A stretch of DNA of 64,000 nt from Sympetrum striolatum (GCA_947579665.1 CANPUZ010000048.1:930001-994000), one strand, 5' to 3'; numbered from the stretch's first letter, positions 45,630 to 57,714 are shown. The notes: generated from the letters alone by a model not told the origin. A program made the numbers and translations.

Positions 45630-47020
45630 AAACAGAAAAGAAATACAAATACAAGACAGCTCATTATAAATTAAATTAAACCACGGATACATTTTTTTAT
45701 AAAAAATAATAGACATTTTATATAACACATGGAGTGAATCGCATATTATAAAATTTCTAATGCAAAAAGATAATGAAAACATTTGTTTAAAAAAAAATTA
45801 ATTAGAATGTTTAATATTATTAGGAATGCTATTCCATAGCTTTGCTACAGCAATACAAAAAGATTTTTGGTATTCTGGTTGTTACGTTAAACTTTTTATC
45901 CAAAAAAATCGATACAAGGATTCCGGTTTTTTATATCTATAAAGAGGATACAAATATGATCGAAGCATATATTTTCTTCTAGTTTTTACCTATAGCCATG
46001 AAAGATTGGCTAAGTAACGAGTAATATGATCATCCTTTCTCAACTTAAAAATGAACCTTACACACATATTTAGTAGCTGTTGAAGCTGTCAAAGAATAAC
46101 AGGAGCCCATATACAATTTAACATAAACAACCATATAAGCTGATACTGAGAACTGATTACTATTTTTTTTCAAAAGCTCAAAAGATATTCCTTCCATTCT
46201 TTTTCATTGAATTCTTCATTTTGTATTGGTAATATTTCATTCCATAACATCAACATTAATATCTACTATATAGTTTTAAGTCTTCCCGGTACATTATTTT
46301 CCTCACAGAAACCCTTAGCTATATGACACAGAGAAATTGACATATTTCACAAACAAAGTTGATAAATAATAATAGAAGATATGTGGTAATTACTAAACCA
46401 TTATTTTCATTACCTGAATTGCACCAACTTCATCATTAATCAGCTCACCCTCCTCTTGCTTTACCTCTATGTCCATCCCTTGTAATATCTAATTTCAATC
46501 AAAGTAAATTGAAGTTGATTAAATGATTTATCAAAAGAAATTAATACGAAGAAAAGGTTTTCGTCCTATCTACACCAACAAAGGTAAATCTCAAGCAACA
46601 TCCAATGAATCTTTTATATGATATTATTTTCCAGTTAAAGTTAAAAGAATAATCAACAAATGCAATGCTCACCACTTTCGACGAACCTGACCCATTATCA
46701 ATATTCATAATGTTCTCGTCAATATGCAAATCTGGTTCAATTGCTTGTGCCTAAAAGAAATTGTATAGTAATGTGAATATTTTAAATCCAGAAAATAATG
46801 TTTTGATTGTCAAAAAGCTATTTAATATTTTATTCACCTCAGTATCGAATGCCTCTCTTTTTAACTCTTTTGGCATCTGCCACTCTTCTATGTCAATTTC
46901 TTCATTAGCTGGAACCTAGAAAAAAATTAAAATTTCCACTAAGTTCTCAATAAAATTTTAATTACTGTAACTGTGAAATGCTCATTAACCATTTAAACAA
47001 CAATAGCAGCGGAATATATT
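45630..47020. repeat. Partial duplication of the zinc-finger gene (introns and three exons)
   Basis: Matches 35570-37555 in the same orientation, landmark for landmark: AATACAAGACAGCTCATTAT, GGAATGCTATTCCATAGCTT, TTGACATATTTCACAAACAA, the three linker exons and TGTGAAATGCTCATTAAC. It starts just upstream of the zinc-finger exon, which is not included. It ends about 15 bases before the inverted-repeat element at 47034. The first copy carries an extra block at 36040-36690. Confidence 0.85.
46414..46915 (-). pseudogene. Three orphan linker exons of a ZAD zinc-finger paralogue
   Basis: Exons 46915-46838 (78 nt), 46750-46673 (78 nt) and 46488-46414 (75 nt) correspond to exons 4-6 of the gene at 34.7-38.6 kb. 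All three are open, phase 0, and keep AG acceptors and GT donors. They encode VPANEEIDIEEWQMPKELKR, AQAIEPDLHIDENIMNIDNG and ILQGMDIEVKQEEGELINDE with a few replacements. No matching ZAD exon lies directly upstream, and no finger exon lies between here and 38553. They are either relics or internal exons of a longer gene beginning at 59.3 kb. Confidence 0.7.
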
Positions 47021-47033
47021 TATAATAATAAAC

Positions 47034-48290
47034 TGGTGATCAACTCCTATTGAGTTCTCATTAGGTTGAAGTTATGTAAGGTTAGTTAACCTCTACAAAT
47101 CTATAAAATCTACAATAAAACAATGGAAACAGTTGATTAAGCATACAGGATAATATAATTGGAAGGTTTAAATGAATACTACAGTGCTCCTTAATTTTTG
47201 ACCAAATTTATTTACCAAAAGTGATGTCAGTGGTGCAGTTTACATAAATTGTAACTTGAACATTTTAATGTTATAAATGAGATTATCTATCTAAAGACAA
47301 CTGGAACTTTTCATCACTGCTGACAACCTCTTGGTCAACAGCAGAGCACGCAAGAAATTAAGCTTCAATTCCATCTTGTTTGTAGATAATCCACTAAAAC
47401 ATTTCTTGGTTTAATTTCCAATTCTATATCTATAAGCACAAAATCCGTTTACCTTTCCAGTCAGGTATAAAAGGATTGTGATTTCTTGCTGCTTTAAATC
47501 CAATTCTTTACACTTCAAAGGAAGTAATCACTGAATTCAGGGATATTTCAACGATATTGATTGATATATGCTTAAGCGTTAACGATTAAATGCACGGCGG
47601 GACGGTAAATGCAACAATTAGTATTTTGATCGGAAAATAAGAATGAAAAAGATATCAACTTACCAAGCTAAAAAGATACCATTACTTTAAATGAGAAATG
47701 AAAATTTATTTAATACAACGATAAAAATTAATTTCACATAAAGAATCAATAAACATTAGTGTTGCTATAAACAAAGCTTGGTTGCTTCAGACGCACTTAT
47801 GCTAACAAATTTGAATTTAAAAATATCGAAGGTTGAACAAGGAGTGAAAAATTGTGACATGACTGGGACTCGAACCAAGGTCTCCCACTTTCAATATTGT
47901 ACGAATTTTGAAATTTCGAACATATTTAGAGTTATAGCGTGAAATAGATTTTTGACCCCGACTGGGGACGAACTGGAGACAGCTAGGTGGATAAAAGGTA
48001 GCGTATGTTGGTAGTCGGATGACAAATGACCATCATGACAAATTTCATCAAAATCGGTTGAACAGTTTTTGAGTGATGCTGTAACAGACATGAAAATTTC
48101 TAAAAGGTGTTTCGGACTCTAGAACATCCCTACTATCCAGCAACACAACTCTTTTTTAAATCGGATAAATGTACAGACACGACCCCCTCTACAGATTTAT
48201 TATATAATATAGATTTTAATAGATTTGTAGAGGTTACCTTACCCTAATACAACTTCAACCTAATAAAAACTCAATAGGAGTTGATCACCA
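47034..48290. mobile_element. 1.26-kb element with about 80-bp terminal inverted repeats
   Basis: The left end TGGTGATCAACTCCTATTGA continues GTTCTCATTAGGTTGAAGTT and CTCTACAAATCT. The right end, reversed, is TGGTGATCAACTCCTATTGA, GTTTTTATTAGGTTGAAGTT and CTCTACAAATCT. No transposase is visible inside and I found no target duplication, so the superfamily is unknown. The interior carries a tRNA/SINE-like block. Confidence 0.7.
47855..48215 (-). repeat. tRNA/SINE-like block inside the inverted-repeat element
   Basis: The minus strand has GTGGGAGACCTTGGTTCGAG followed by TCCCAGTCATG, with an exact box B. The plus strand further on has GACAAATTTCATCAAAATCG and a tail AATATAGAT, a phrase common in insect short retroposons and nearby elements. 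The two parts may not belong to one element. Confidence 0.4.
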
Positions 48291-48299
48291 TTTTTTCCT

Positions 48300-49829
48300 G
48301 AAAAGGCCTCAAATATTTTATTTCCTGTTATCTTGCAACATTGTGACTTTCCATTGGTTACATGAAAAGTCACAATAGTCACTTATGGAAGTTAAAGGTA
48401 AATAATAAGCGGTACACAGGTTGCAATGTCGATATAAGCGAGACGCTTTTCTTATTCGGCCGTTGAGAACATTTCCTCACACTATCCGCTCCTCAGATTA
48501 TGACTAATTATTTAAGAGCTGTGTCGTAATTTATTAATTCTTATTCCATGCTCATTGTCGGCAGTAGTGCGACTTACTTTTTTCTGGGAGTGAATACTAC
48601 CAGTTCGTTGGTTGGTTCGTTGGTAGTGCGTTACTCGCGGCGAGGCGTTCATAAGTTATCACGCAACTTCGAATTAAGTATTCTCCGGTAGAAAAGCAGT
48701 ACGTACCATAACTATGTTTTGTTTGTGCCAGGCCATGTATTCTCTGCAGATACTGACAGTTTACAGTTAGTTATTTTCATTAGAAATAACGTCTCATCTC
48801 GCTGAAAGCAAACTACGCACGGCGAGATTTCAAACCCCGCCATTCAATTGACCCCAGTCACGTGACACTCGGGATGCTTATGTTTGTCACGCCGGAGTGA
48901 CGTTATGCGCCGTCTATCTATACACTGTCGTTGGTCCGACCCGGTCGTCCCTCGTACGAATCCATCCATCCAATGCGAAAGAGGAGAAATGGTCATGTGA
49001 TCGAGTCTCCGCAGACGACGAGCTAATACAATTATATAGAATATAAGAAAATGTTAAAAGTGTGGTGATGTTAAAATTCATGAAATACAGTATGCTCTTG
49101 ATAAAATTGTGATGCACGATGTTAAGATTAAGTTCGAGAAATGACTCATCCAATTATTGAATGAAATGAGTTAATTATTCTAGATTATAAATATACCAGA
49201 AATAAAATTTCAAACCTACCTTACAGCATCATGTTATGCCTTTAATCTCATAAATAACAGAGAATAAATAGCAGAGAGAGATAAATGGAGATTATTGCAT
49301 TGTCGCTGTTTCTTTGGGGATTCACCCGCCAATACATTGAGTGCGAAAGCAAAGGTATTCCCTCGTGTGCCCTACAAGGTAGCCCCTCACTAGTAGCAAG
49401 TTGTGAATCAACGAAAGGGACAGAGAGATGGAAGGGTTTGATGGGATAATGTTGGAGTAAGTAATTCAGTATTGAACGTTGCTTGATTATTATCATTCAT
49501 AACTTTAGTGGCGTATTTCTAAGTTTGTCTACTCATCGCCGGGTATATATACAAAACTGTTTCAATGAGCACAGCTCACAATCTAAAAGCTGACAGCTAC
49601 GAGGCATTTTGAATGTTTCGGTTGATTGCATGACATTCGTTCATTTGTAAGATATTCCGGAAATTTTATGTAGACTCTATTAAAAAAGTATCCATGCGAT
49701 TATATATTTTTGCTTTTCAGTGATATATCATATGTACTTTCATTTTTCTGTTGCTCCACTCTTCAAGTCAGGGCTATGAATTATTTATCTTTTCCTTGAA
49801 ATTACAATAGCTGGAGGCATTTTTTATAG
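48300..49829. other. Noncoding, mixed composition
   Basis: A GTTCGTTGGTTGGTTCGTTGG stutter lies at 48600-48630 and CpG-containing sequence at 48800-48970. No gene recognised; the frames on the minus strand (48914-49153, 49248-49496) lack known domains. Confidence 0.35.
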
Positions 49830-50185
49830 GGATCACCAGAGAAAGAGGTGCCAGAAAATTAATAACCATCAGATGACGGTGTTAGTGAATTATATGTGCG
49901 GGCACAGAAACTTTGCCCTAGGGAAATTTAATTGCCCAGGTAGGAAGGTGGCCAGTGAGAGGCAGTGGAAAGTTCTGCAGAACTTGTTAAGGGAACATGG
50001 CCCACCTAAAAGTGTGGAACAATGGAAGAAGGTAGGTTATAACTTCATTTGTGGAAACAGTTAGTTACTGTCAATCCAAAATAACCCGAGAATACTTTAT
50101 CCAGGCTTGGAAAGACATTCGGGGGTGGACACGGGCCAAAATGGCTCGCTTGCGTGCTGAGAGAGCCAAAACTGGAAACATTTCG
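49830..50185 (+). CDS. Two-exon Myb/SANT-like (zeste-type) DNA-binding domain, partial gene
   Basis: Exon 1 (about 49830-50030) reads LVNYMCGHRNFALGKFNCPG, then RQWKVLQNLLREHGPPKSVE and QWKK. A 76-base intron with GTAGGT and TTTATCCAG ends follows. Exon 2 (about 50107-50185) reads AWKDIRGWTRAKMARLRAER and ends at a GTATGC donor. This is the Myb/SANT-like trihelix found in zeste-type and transposon-derived arthropod regulators (pattern ...GKF ... W..L...LN..GPP.. ..QWKK.W.D...). No downstream exon could be placed before the RTE element at 50925, so the gene is partial or cut by that insertion. Confidence 0.65.
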
Positions 50186-50924
50186 GTATGCATATACACT
50201 TAATCAGTGCACACACTGAAAAATATTAATTTCATTTTAGAAGAGTTTCACTTTTCATCATAATTTCTGCAGAAGTAATATAGATCTTGAATCAATAGAA
50301 AATTATTTTCTTCCAATTCTTTTACTGATAACTTATATTTTTGCAATTAAATTTCATCTTGTTACCTTCCACACACTATAGTTTTATTTAGCAATAACTC
50401 AAACATACATAACTTCGTACATTGGACTAGAATCAAAAAAAGCTGGCCAAAAATACTAAAGTGGATTTAGTTTGTGTGAACTTCAACGCTTATAAATTCT
50501 GTATTCAGCCATTAATATTATTATTAAGTAAATTACTTTGTAATTACCATAAACCAATACCAATAAAATTACCAGGTTAATAAGTTAATAAATAAATTAA
50601 TAAAAAATTTTCTCCATTACATCTTGGGAAACCCTAATGTACACAGTGAAATATATTCCACATTTCTTTAGTGTGCTATTGTGCAATTCAGCAAAGTCCT
50701 CCTGATTTAACAGAAAACCTTAAATTCTTATGACAACTGTAAAGCTGGGGGAGGTTAAATATTTTAGGAGTAATCCCGAGGATAATGTCACAGAAAAGCA
50801 ATCGGTGAAAACATGTTACCATTATTTAACATGGTTTATGCGGTGTCAATTTCATTTGTTGCTATCCTATGGCTGAACACTGTTCATATTATACATATAT
50901 ATTTATTTATTTCCACTCCTCACT
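50186..50924. other. Noncoding, AT-rich
   Basis: Possible intron of the Myb/SANT gene. No exon recognised. Confidence 0.35.
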
Positions 50925-52260
50925 ACCGCCACAGTTCGTTGCCTCATCGGGGCGGAGGGATGTTAACGGAGATTGGAGGCGATACATAGCCCAGGTTCAA
51001 CCATGCTAAGAAGGCTTCAACTATATCTCCGGCCAAATAATGAAAGTGGTATTCACCAACCGGCAGTAGGACAGCCTGGTGAATTATTGTCCTAACCCCC
51101 CCAAATACAAGTACAATTTTCATGATGAGCTTCTTTAACGGAAATATTTCCGGACGTAAAAGCACCACCCATTCGGATGTCCGCGAGGTGGTGGCACTAA
51201 AGAGGTCCATCATGAAGAAAAGAATTACTACCCTGCATTTCACAACCTACAACTGCCGCAGCTTGAAGAGTGAAGAAAAATTGCTGGAACTACTCAATGA
51301 AGCAGAGAAGATAAAATGGGATGTCATCGTTCTCAGAGTAGTCAGAAGAAAATTGGAAGAGCTACTTACACTGAAGGAAGGACACTTATTCTTTTACAGG
51401 GGTACCAAGAAATGGAGGCGTTGGATTTTTGATCAACAAGAGATGGAAGGATAATGTGGTAAAAATCGAAGGTGTATCAGATAGAATTTGTAAACTCATA
51501 CTAAAGATCAATGAGCTTTACTCAGTAAAGGTCATCCAAGTCCATGCACCAACAGCGGCAAGCAGCGAAGAGGAAATTGAAAACTTCTAGCAAACTCTCG
51601 GCACTGAACATGACAAGGAGGCCCACTACTACAAAGTCATTATGGGAGATTTTAATGCTCGTGTAGGTCAGGGGGAAGCTGATGACACTGTCGCAGGACA
51701 ATACGGACTGGGCCAGAGAAATGAGCGAGGTCAACGCTTAGTAGAGTTTGCAGAATGCACCAATATGTATATAGCAAATACGTACTTTAAGAAAATCCTA
51801 CAAGGAAATGGACGTGGAGAGGTCTCAATGGAACAGAAAATTAAATAGGCTTTATATTGGTAAACAGACTCTAAGTTGGTTTCTTGCAAGAAGGATGAGA
51901 TAAATATCGGTAAACTATCAGATAACAAGGAGTTTCAGCTGGAACTAAGAAATAGATTCTCAGCACTTCAGGAGGAAGAACTCGAAACCAATGTTATGGA
52001 AGTCACGAAGAAAGCAGCAGAGGAAGTAGCAAGCATGCCAAGAAAACCTAAGGATAAGAAATTCAGTGATAGAACCAGGCAAATGATGAAATGATGGAAG
52101 GAACTGAGGAATTCAGGCATTCCAACAGATAACATTGAATATTCCGAGCTTTGCAAAGCCATCAGAGTAGCGATCAAGGAAGATGTGAGGAATTTTAATG
52201 AAATGATTGTGCAAGAGGCCATAGAAAATAACAAGAGCATAAAGAGATTTAATAGATTTA
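50925..52260 (+). mobile_element. RTE-type LINE, 5' end and endonuclease, truncated before RT
   Basis: Starts with an untranslated leader (CTACCGCCACAGTTCGTTGC ... GGAGGGATGTTAAC) typical of RTE elements whose protein is often annotated as craniofacial development protein 2-like. The open frame from 51122 has TYNCRSLKSEEKLLELLNEA, then with frame changes GDFNARVGQG (51645) and GLGQRNERGQRLVEFA. The linker KLSDNKEFQLELRNRFSALQ follows, then stops, and it breaks off near 52260 before any reverse transcriptase. LINEs usually lose the 5' side, so a copy that keeps the 5' end and lacks the 3' end must have been deleted or interrupted later. Confidence 0.8.
51122..51848 (+). pseudogene. RTE endonuclease, frameshifted, missing its C-terminal SDH block
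   Basis: The first frame (51122-51454) is lost near 51405, where the expected sequence moves to another frame. A stop lies after EEEIENF (about 51588). The good frame continues at 51642-51848 with GDFNAR. The catalytic SDHR block expected before the linker is absent, since the sequence passes from an AN(T)YF motif region to the KLSDNKEF linker within about 140 bases. The enzyme is inactive. Confidence 0.75.
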
Positions 52261-54339
52261 ATATTTACAGCGTGACATGCTGCTCTCAGCCACAAGATAG
52301 TACCAATGTGAGCAGCAGATGACACACTCCGCATGGAACGTGTTAACTAAATTTTAGGGGTACAGAAGCTTCTTTTTTTAAATAATGAATTATAGCAAAG
52401 TGATAGTAATAAGTCTGCTTTAACTCTATAATTTTTACACACTCATTAACAACGTAGACAAATTTAGCCACAAATATTCGGCCTAAATGTTCCTTAAAAA
52501 TTCAATATTCATCTAAGTCAAGAAAACAGTAATTTTTAAGTATCACTTATTATACATATTACAATCAGAACCATTTAAAGATATGCTACGAAAAGCAAGA
52601 AAATTAAATAGCGTTATTGTCAACTACACAGGCCTACAAATTTTAACTTTTCTTGGTGCCATGGATGTAATAGCAATTCATAACTAATTTCTGGATGCCA
52701 ATTAGAGACATGAACTCTAAAAAGCCCTGACATTAACTGATTTTCTATAAAGATCACTTTTATCCATTTTTTTAATTTTTTAATTGTAAGCCAATTTCAG
52801 GCAGGTTATACCAATATAATAATTTTAATACTGTCACTGTAGTGTAAATAATAATATAATTATAAAATAAACAATAAAGCATAAAATAAAATTATTCTTA
52901 TTTAATTAAATAATAATAAATAAAAGTAAATAATAAAATTAATAATATAATAATTAAATATGATTTAAATGTCATGTAAATTGCAAATTCATTTTAGACC
53001 TATTAAAACTTTTGTAGCCTAATTGAAGACAGGTTTCTATTTATTTCATAATTATTTAGATCTGCAATTTGTATTAGAAAAGATATGCTCATTGATTCTC
53101 AACAGGGAATATAGAATTTGCCTCATTTCCACAGAAGAGAATGTAACACATCCAATTTCAATTTAATCGTGCAGTTGAACAAAAAAAAAATGCTCAATAC
53201 TTTTCGAATTTCTCTCATCTTGGAGCTGAAGTACTGACAATAACAATCTTCATAGAATATTTAATGATTCTATTCTTAACTTTGTGCTATCATTCTCTTT
53301 AGTTTAATTTTTTGAGATACGATTTGGAAAGCATGAAAATGAGCTTTACATTTCCCAAGCTTTTATTCTTGTATACTACAATAGCCATGGTTAACAAAAC
53401 TTGGAAGTCACTGTTCCCATCCTTTTCAACGACACATGACTTACACTCATTAGGGAAAATTTCAACAGTCAAACAAGAAGTGAAAAAATGATTACTGATA
53501 CTAGACTGTTATAAATTATTTTTAAATAAGGCACCTGCTGACAAGTCCTATGTATGGACTGTCTGTATGTATATTGTTCTACATTTATGGTTCTCAACAT
53601 TATTTGTTGCTGTAAAATATTTGTATATTAATATTATGTAAATTTAAATGATAAATGTGACATTAAAAGATAGCTAAATATTGTCTTTTCAATTGATATT
53701 GTGTTGACATGAATGATTTTTAATATATTTGTTAATTATTACTTCTTTGTTTAAAAAAGGCACCTGATGACAAGCCATTTTAGGCTCAGCACGAACTACA
53801 ATGTTAATTTCTTTATCTTAAATTTCATTTAACTATTGTTTATTTTTAAAAATTCTATATGCAATTTTTTTATCATATTACTTGTTGATTATGAAGTGAA
53901 AGTTATGTTTTTTGTCAGAAGGTTAATCATAATGTGTATACAGCATTGTAAAATAAATTCACTTAATAAATGTATACTTTCCCAGGTTAAAAAAATTAAA
54001 ACATGCATTTCTAAGACTGAAGATTTTATGTGATGATTAAGGAAAATTCTCAAATGGTTAAATGATAGTTCTGGTGATTTTTTACTGCAAGAATTACCTA
54101 TTCTTCACATAATTCACAATCCAAACCTTTACTTTGAAATAAGTCTGAATTCTCAATGCATTCTAATGATAAAGGATTGGATTCAACAACCACAACAGTC
54201 ATAAGCAGAGACTGGTTGTTCACAACCTTACAATACTTAGTGCATTTTATTGAAATTGTTGAAATTTGAATTTGAAAACTATTTTCAAGTCAATAACACT
54301 TGTGGAACATGGTTACAATTTGTACCTGCATATGAGTTG
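52261..54339. other. AT-rich noncoding stretch
   Basis: Includes an A/T-only tract at about 52840-52980. The phrases AAGGCACCTGCTGACAAG (53528) and AAGGCACCTGATGACAAG (53757) recur 230 bases apart, a short direct repeat. No gene seen. Confidence 0.4.
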
Positions 54340-54383
54340 AACTTTGAAGCCTAGAAAAATTGCTTGGGCTCGACTTATATACC

Positions 54384-54422
<39 letters not shown>

Positions 54423-54870
54423 GTTTTGCAAATAAATGAAACTGCCTGCTTTACACTTGCTGTACATAAATTCTCGCAACTCACCACAATTATTTCTTAC
54501 TTAAACTAATTTTTGGCAATTCTAATTAGCATAGATATCATATAAAACAAATTTCATCATCAAATACAATTTAGGTCAAAAGTATGTTATGTTATGACAT
54601 GTTTTAATAAGAAAAGATTAAAATTAGTAAAACGCTTTAATAACTCTAAATAAATTTCACGCATATTTATTCTCTGCAAATTATATTCATTTCTTCACCT
54701 GCAGTTTTATTTTACAAAAATTAATATATATTTCCATGTTTTATTTTTACAAATGAAGATCAATAAGCATATCATGGTTTGTTTTTGTTTATGTAATCGC
54801 TATGATTCGACTTATTGTTAATGGAAGTTGTTTTAGCAGTGTCAGGATTTGATATTACCACGCTATATTA
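54340..54870 (+). repeat. Dispersed DNA-transposon-like repeat, copy 2
   Basis: Counterpart of 4385-4760: GGGCTCGACTTATATACC, then the shared ACAAATGAAGATCAATAAGC, GTTTTTGTTTATGTAATCGC and GTTTTAGCAGTGT. It contains an AAT microsatellite near its start. Confidence 0.55.
54384..54423 (+). repeat. (AAT)n microsatellite
   Basis: About 13 uninterrupted trinucleotide units. Confidence 0.95.
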
Positions 54871-54955
54871 TTATATTTTTTCAAGGCATTATATTGGCCA
54901 ATGACAACCAGGCACTCAAAGGAATGATAGGATGTTTAGAGGAAGAAATGGATAT

Positions 54956-55010
54956 ACAGTAGAACCTTGATCTATCGTTTTTGAAGGGACCGAGAGAAAA
55001 AGACGATGAA
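54956..55010 (+). repeat. pogo/Tigger-like terminal sequence
   Basis: CAGTAGAACCTTGATCTATC followed by GTTTTTGAAGGGACC has the style of pogo/Tigger termini (CAGT.gAACCT.GAT). It could be the left end of an old element reaching to 57.8 kb, but the two ends are only loosely alike. Confidence 0.35.
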
Positions 55011-56194
55011 TGCAGGAAAACGATCAAAACGGGAAATGTAGACTCAGCTCAGGCTATTAAAATTAATAAATAACGAAATTTTATCCAAAGAAAACCCCTA
55101 ATGATTTCGAAAAAGAACGTACTGAACTCCTAGAGACGCTCTAAACAGGGTGAAATATGCCAGTAAACTGAGATGGACAAACAGGGCTCGCACGCGCACC
55201 CATGTGAAAGCTCTCCAATAGGATACAATGTATTAAAACAGCCCTGGATGTGTTTAAAAAATCGGCCGTTTTGAGCAAGTGCTACGACGGCCTTAAATTA
55301 AGTTCATGCTGAGCTCTCAAAGAAAATTTTTGTATGCTTACAGTTGAGTGCAAACAGCTGACATTCTCCATCAGTTCTTTGCCAAGTTCTTGTGATTGAC
55401 TGCCAAAGAGATATAGTTTAACTGATTTGCATTGTTCCAGTACATTTCTGGTTATTGTAGTGGCTGAAATAATATTATATGAATTTAGAATAATTTATTA
55501 AGTAGGTGTCTATGGATTCATAAGTAAACAAAAGACAGAGACATTCACTCATTCAAGTGAAATTCTATCTTATGTTAAACGTTGACTCAAATGATAGCAT
55601 ATATATGCTGTTAGTGACCATAAGAAAAGAAAAAAATGCTGCCAAAAAATAACTTCAGATCACTTTTAGAAGCAGTCATTATATTCATATCTTATAAGAC
55701 AACACTAAAATTATAGGAAGAAAGTCTGGGGTAGTCCATATGGACTGAGGATGATTTTCTTCATATTAAATACAGAAGAAGTCTGTTATAACGAAAGCTG
55801 ACAAAAATTGGAAAGTACTCGTTATAAAGCATACTAGTTGTAGCCAATTTCAAATACTAAATGTCTGCCCAATGGCAGTGAGTGCAGCAGAATGAAACTG
55901 TAGAGTTTTTAATCACTTCCCAAATGCTTCAGAATGTATAAGAAAGTATGCTCCCAACAAAAATATTATTTCATTGATTCATAAAACAGGACCAAAGTGC
56001 ATCCTCTAATATAAAATAAGGAAAATTATTGCTCGATAATCGTCAAAAATTAATAGTATATCATTCGATAATCCTAATTCATATCAAAATGCTTTTTCAA
56101 AATATTTTTCATTCACGCAATTCGTGAGCAATGACTGCGTCGCAAGGGAGGGGGAGAGGTTACCCTAGGAATCAGAATCAGTACTTCTTTTATA
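55011..56194. other. Noncoding, possible interior of a pogo-like element
   Basis: A further terminus-like phrase (TCTGTTATAACGAAAGC ... ACTCGTTATAAAG) lies at 55785-55830. No gene recognised. Confidence 0.35.
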
Positions 56195-56345
56195 TCCAAC
56201 GAGTAAAATGCTGCTTGCATACTGCAAGCATATCGATAAAACTAATTTCAAGTCGGGATCATATCGAGAGGGTCCTCCAATAGAAAAAAAAATGATTGAT
56301 AATATTCTTAAAATTCGTTGCAATTTATTCGTCGAAATACGATGA
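56195..56345 (-). repeat. Box-B repeat family, terminal fragment
   Basis: Contains CGAGTAAAATGCTGCTTGCA, TACTGCAAGCATATCGA, TCAAGTCGGGATCATATCGA and GAGGGTCCTCCAATAG in the family order. The box-B-like motif itself is just missing. Confidence 0.75.
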
Positions 56346-56944
56346 AAGATACATTACTTCTGAATGAAAACTCTGCGAGGTTGCGGTAAGCATATAAACA
56401 AGCATTGGCTCCAAGGATGACAGCTTGGCTGGCTCATTGTCAGTTTCTCTTTTAAAAGGTAATCGGATGTCAAAAACTAACCTGCAACTGCACAAGATCT
56501 TGTATTAAATGCGCTGCTGGCCAAACACCCGAAGGATTTGCTTCAAAAATATCCGTCAAACCACCGCCGTCCAATAAACAAAATCTACAGATACTGTATC
56601 CATTCTTTGAATCCATTTCGGAACACTTTAACGAACTTTACAAGGATGAATCCCGCACAAAGGAAACTTCAAACTATTCACAACATTAGTTCGGCGAAGA
56701 GGCGTCCATTTCTATCGAACATCCTACAATCGTGCGAGTAGATCGATATTGACCATCTATCGAATCCAGCGATTGCAGCCGCCGAAATTGAGGACTGTCC
56801 ACTGACATTGCCCCCTGGGTTGTGTTCATTCACCGTCTCACTGAAGCAAAATCGGATACTAGGAAATTCCGTGCACTTTTCCACATCCTTTTATAGAAAA
56901 ATATTCTTTGTTTTCACAGATCAGTGATAAAAAACTGAATAATT

Positions 56945-57397
56945 TAAATATCGAGGAAAGGATTAGTGTCAGTGAGGAAAAAAACACTATTAAGGAAGTG
57001 ATGTCTCATAGTAAATGGGAAGATACAAATTTATAACATCATGAAGGAAAAGGACAAAATTATGGAGAAATATTTATTAAGTGTCAAAAATGATTTAACC
57101 AGGATGAAAGAAAGAGATATAAAATACAGTGAATTAAATCGCACTGTGTTTGAGTAGTTTTCTGCAGCCAGAGCAAAGAACTTCCCCATTTCTGGCCCAA
57201 TTCTTCAAGAAAAAGCCAAGGAGACTGCAGGAGTACTTAAGCTTGATAACTTTTTTGCATCGAATGGCTGGTTGCAAAGTTTTAGGATAAAACACTGCAT
57301 TACATATAATATCTCCTGTGGGGAAGCAGATGTAGTAAATAAAGTTAATCTGGAGAATTGGTACAAGAGGTTAATAATCTCTAATGGAGGTCATTAA
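56945..57397 (+). pseudogene. Tigger/pogo-type transposase fragment (CENP-B-like DNA-binding part)
   Basis: From 57038 one frame reads IMKEKDKIMEKYL, then a spacer, SELNRTVFE, a TAG at 57155-57157, and FSAARAKNFPISGPILQEKA. It continues KLDNFFASNGWLQSFRIKH, SCGEADVVNKVN and a stop at 57395. This is the HTH_Tnp_Tc5/CENP-B helix-turn-helix pattern (WF..AR..n.PisGpil..KA ... F.aS.GWL..F..rh.i). The TAG replaces the conserved Trp. A degraded first helix-turn-helix lies at 56945-57030. The catalytic DDE domain is absent. Confidence 0.78.
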
Positions 57398-57714
57398 TCT
57401 CCGAAAAAACAAAGCAATTAAAATAGGACAATTTCTTTAAATAACTTTTAGTTGTGTTTTGTATTGATGATGATTGTGTCACAGAATCGAAAAGAGAATT
57501 ATTTAACTTTTAAAGCCTCAAATCTATTTCATATGCTCTGGATTTATAAAGGAAAATAATTTAATTACAATGAAATTCCTCTTCCAACACATTATTTTTC
57601 GCTTAAGCATTAAATGCTGTTTAACCTTTTCTTCCCTTGAGGCCTACACAAACTACCTCATTCTACTGAAAATGTATTGTGTAATAAGTAATCTGCGTGT
57701 ATGTCCGTGAATAT

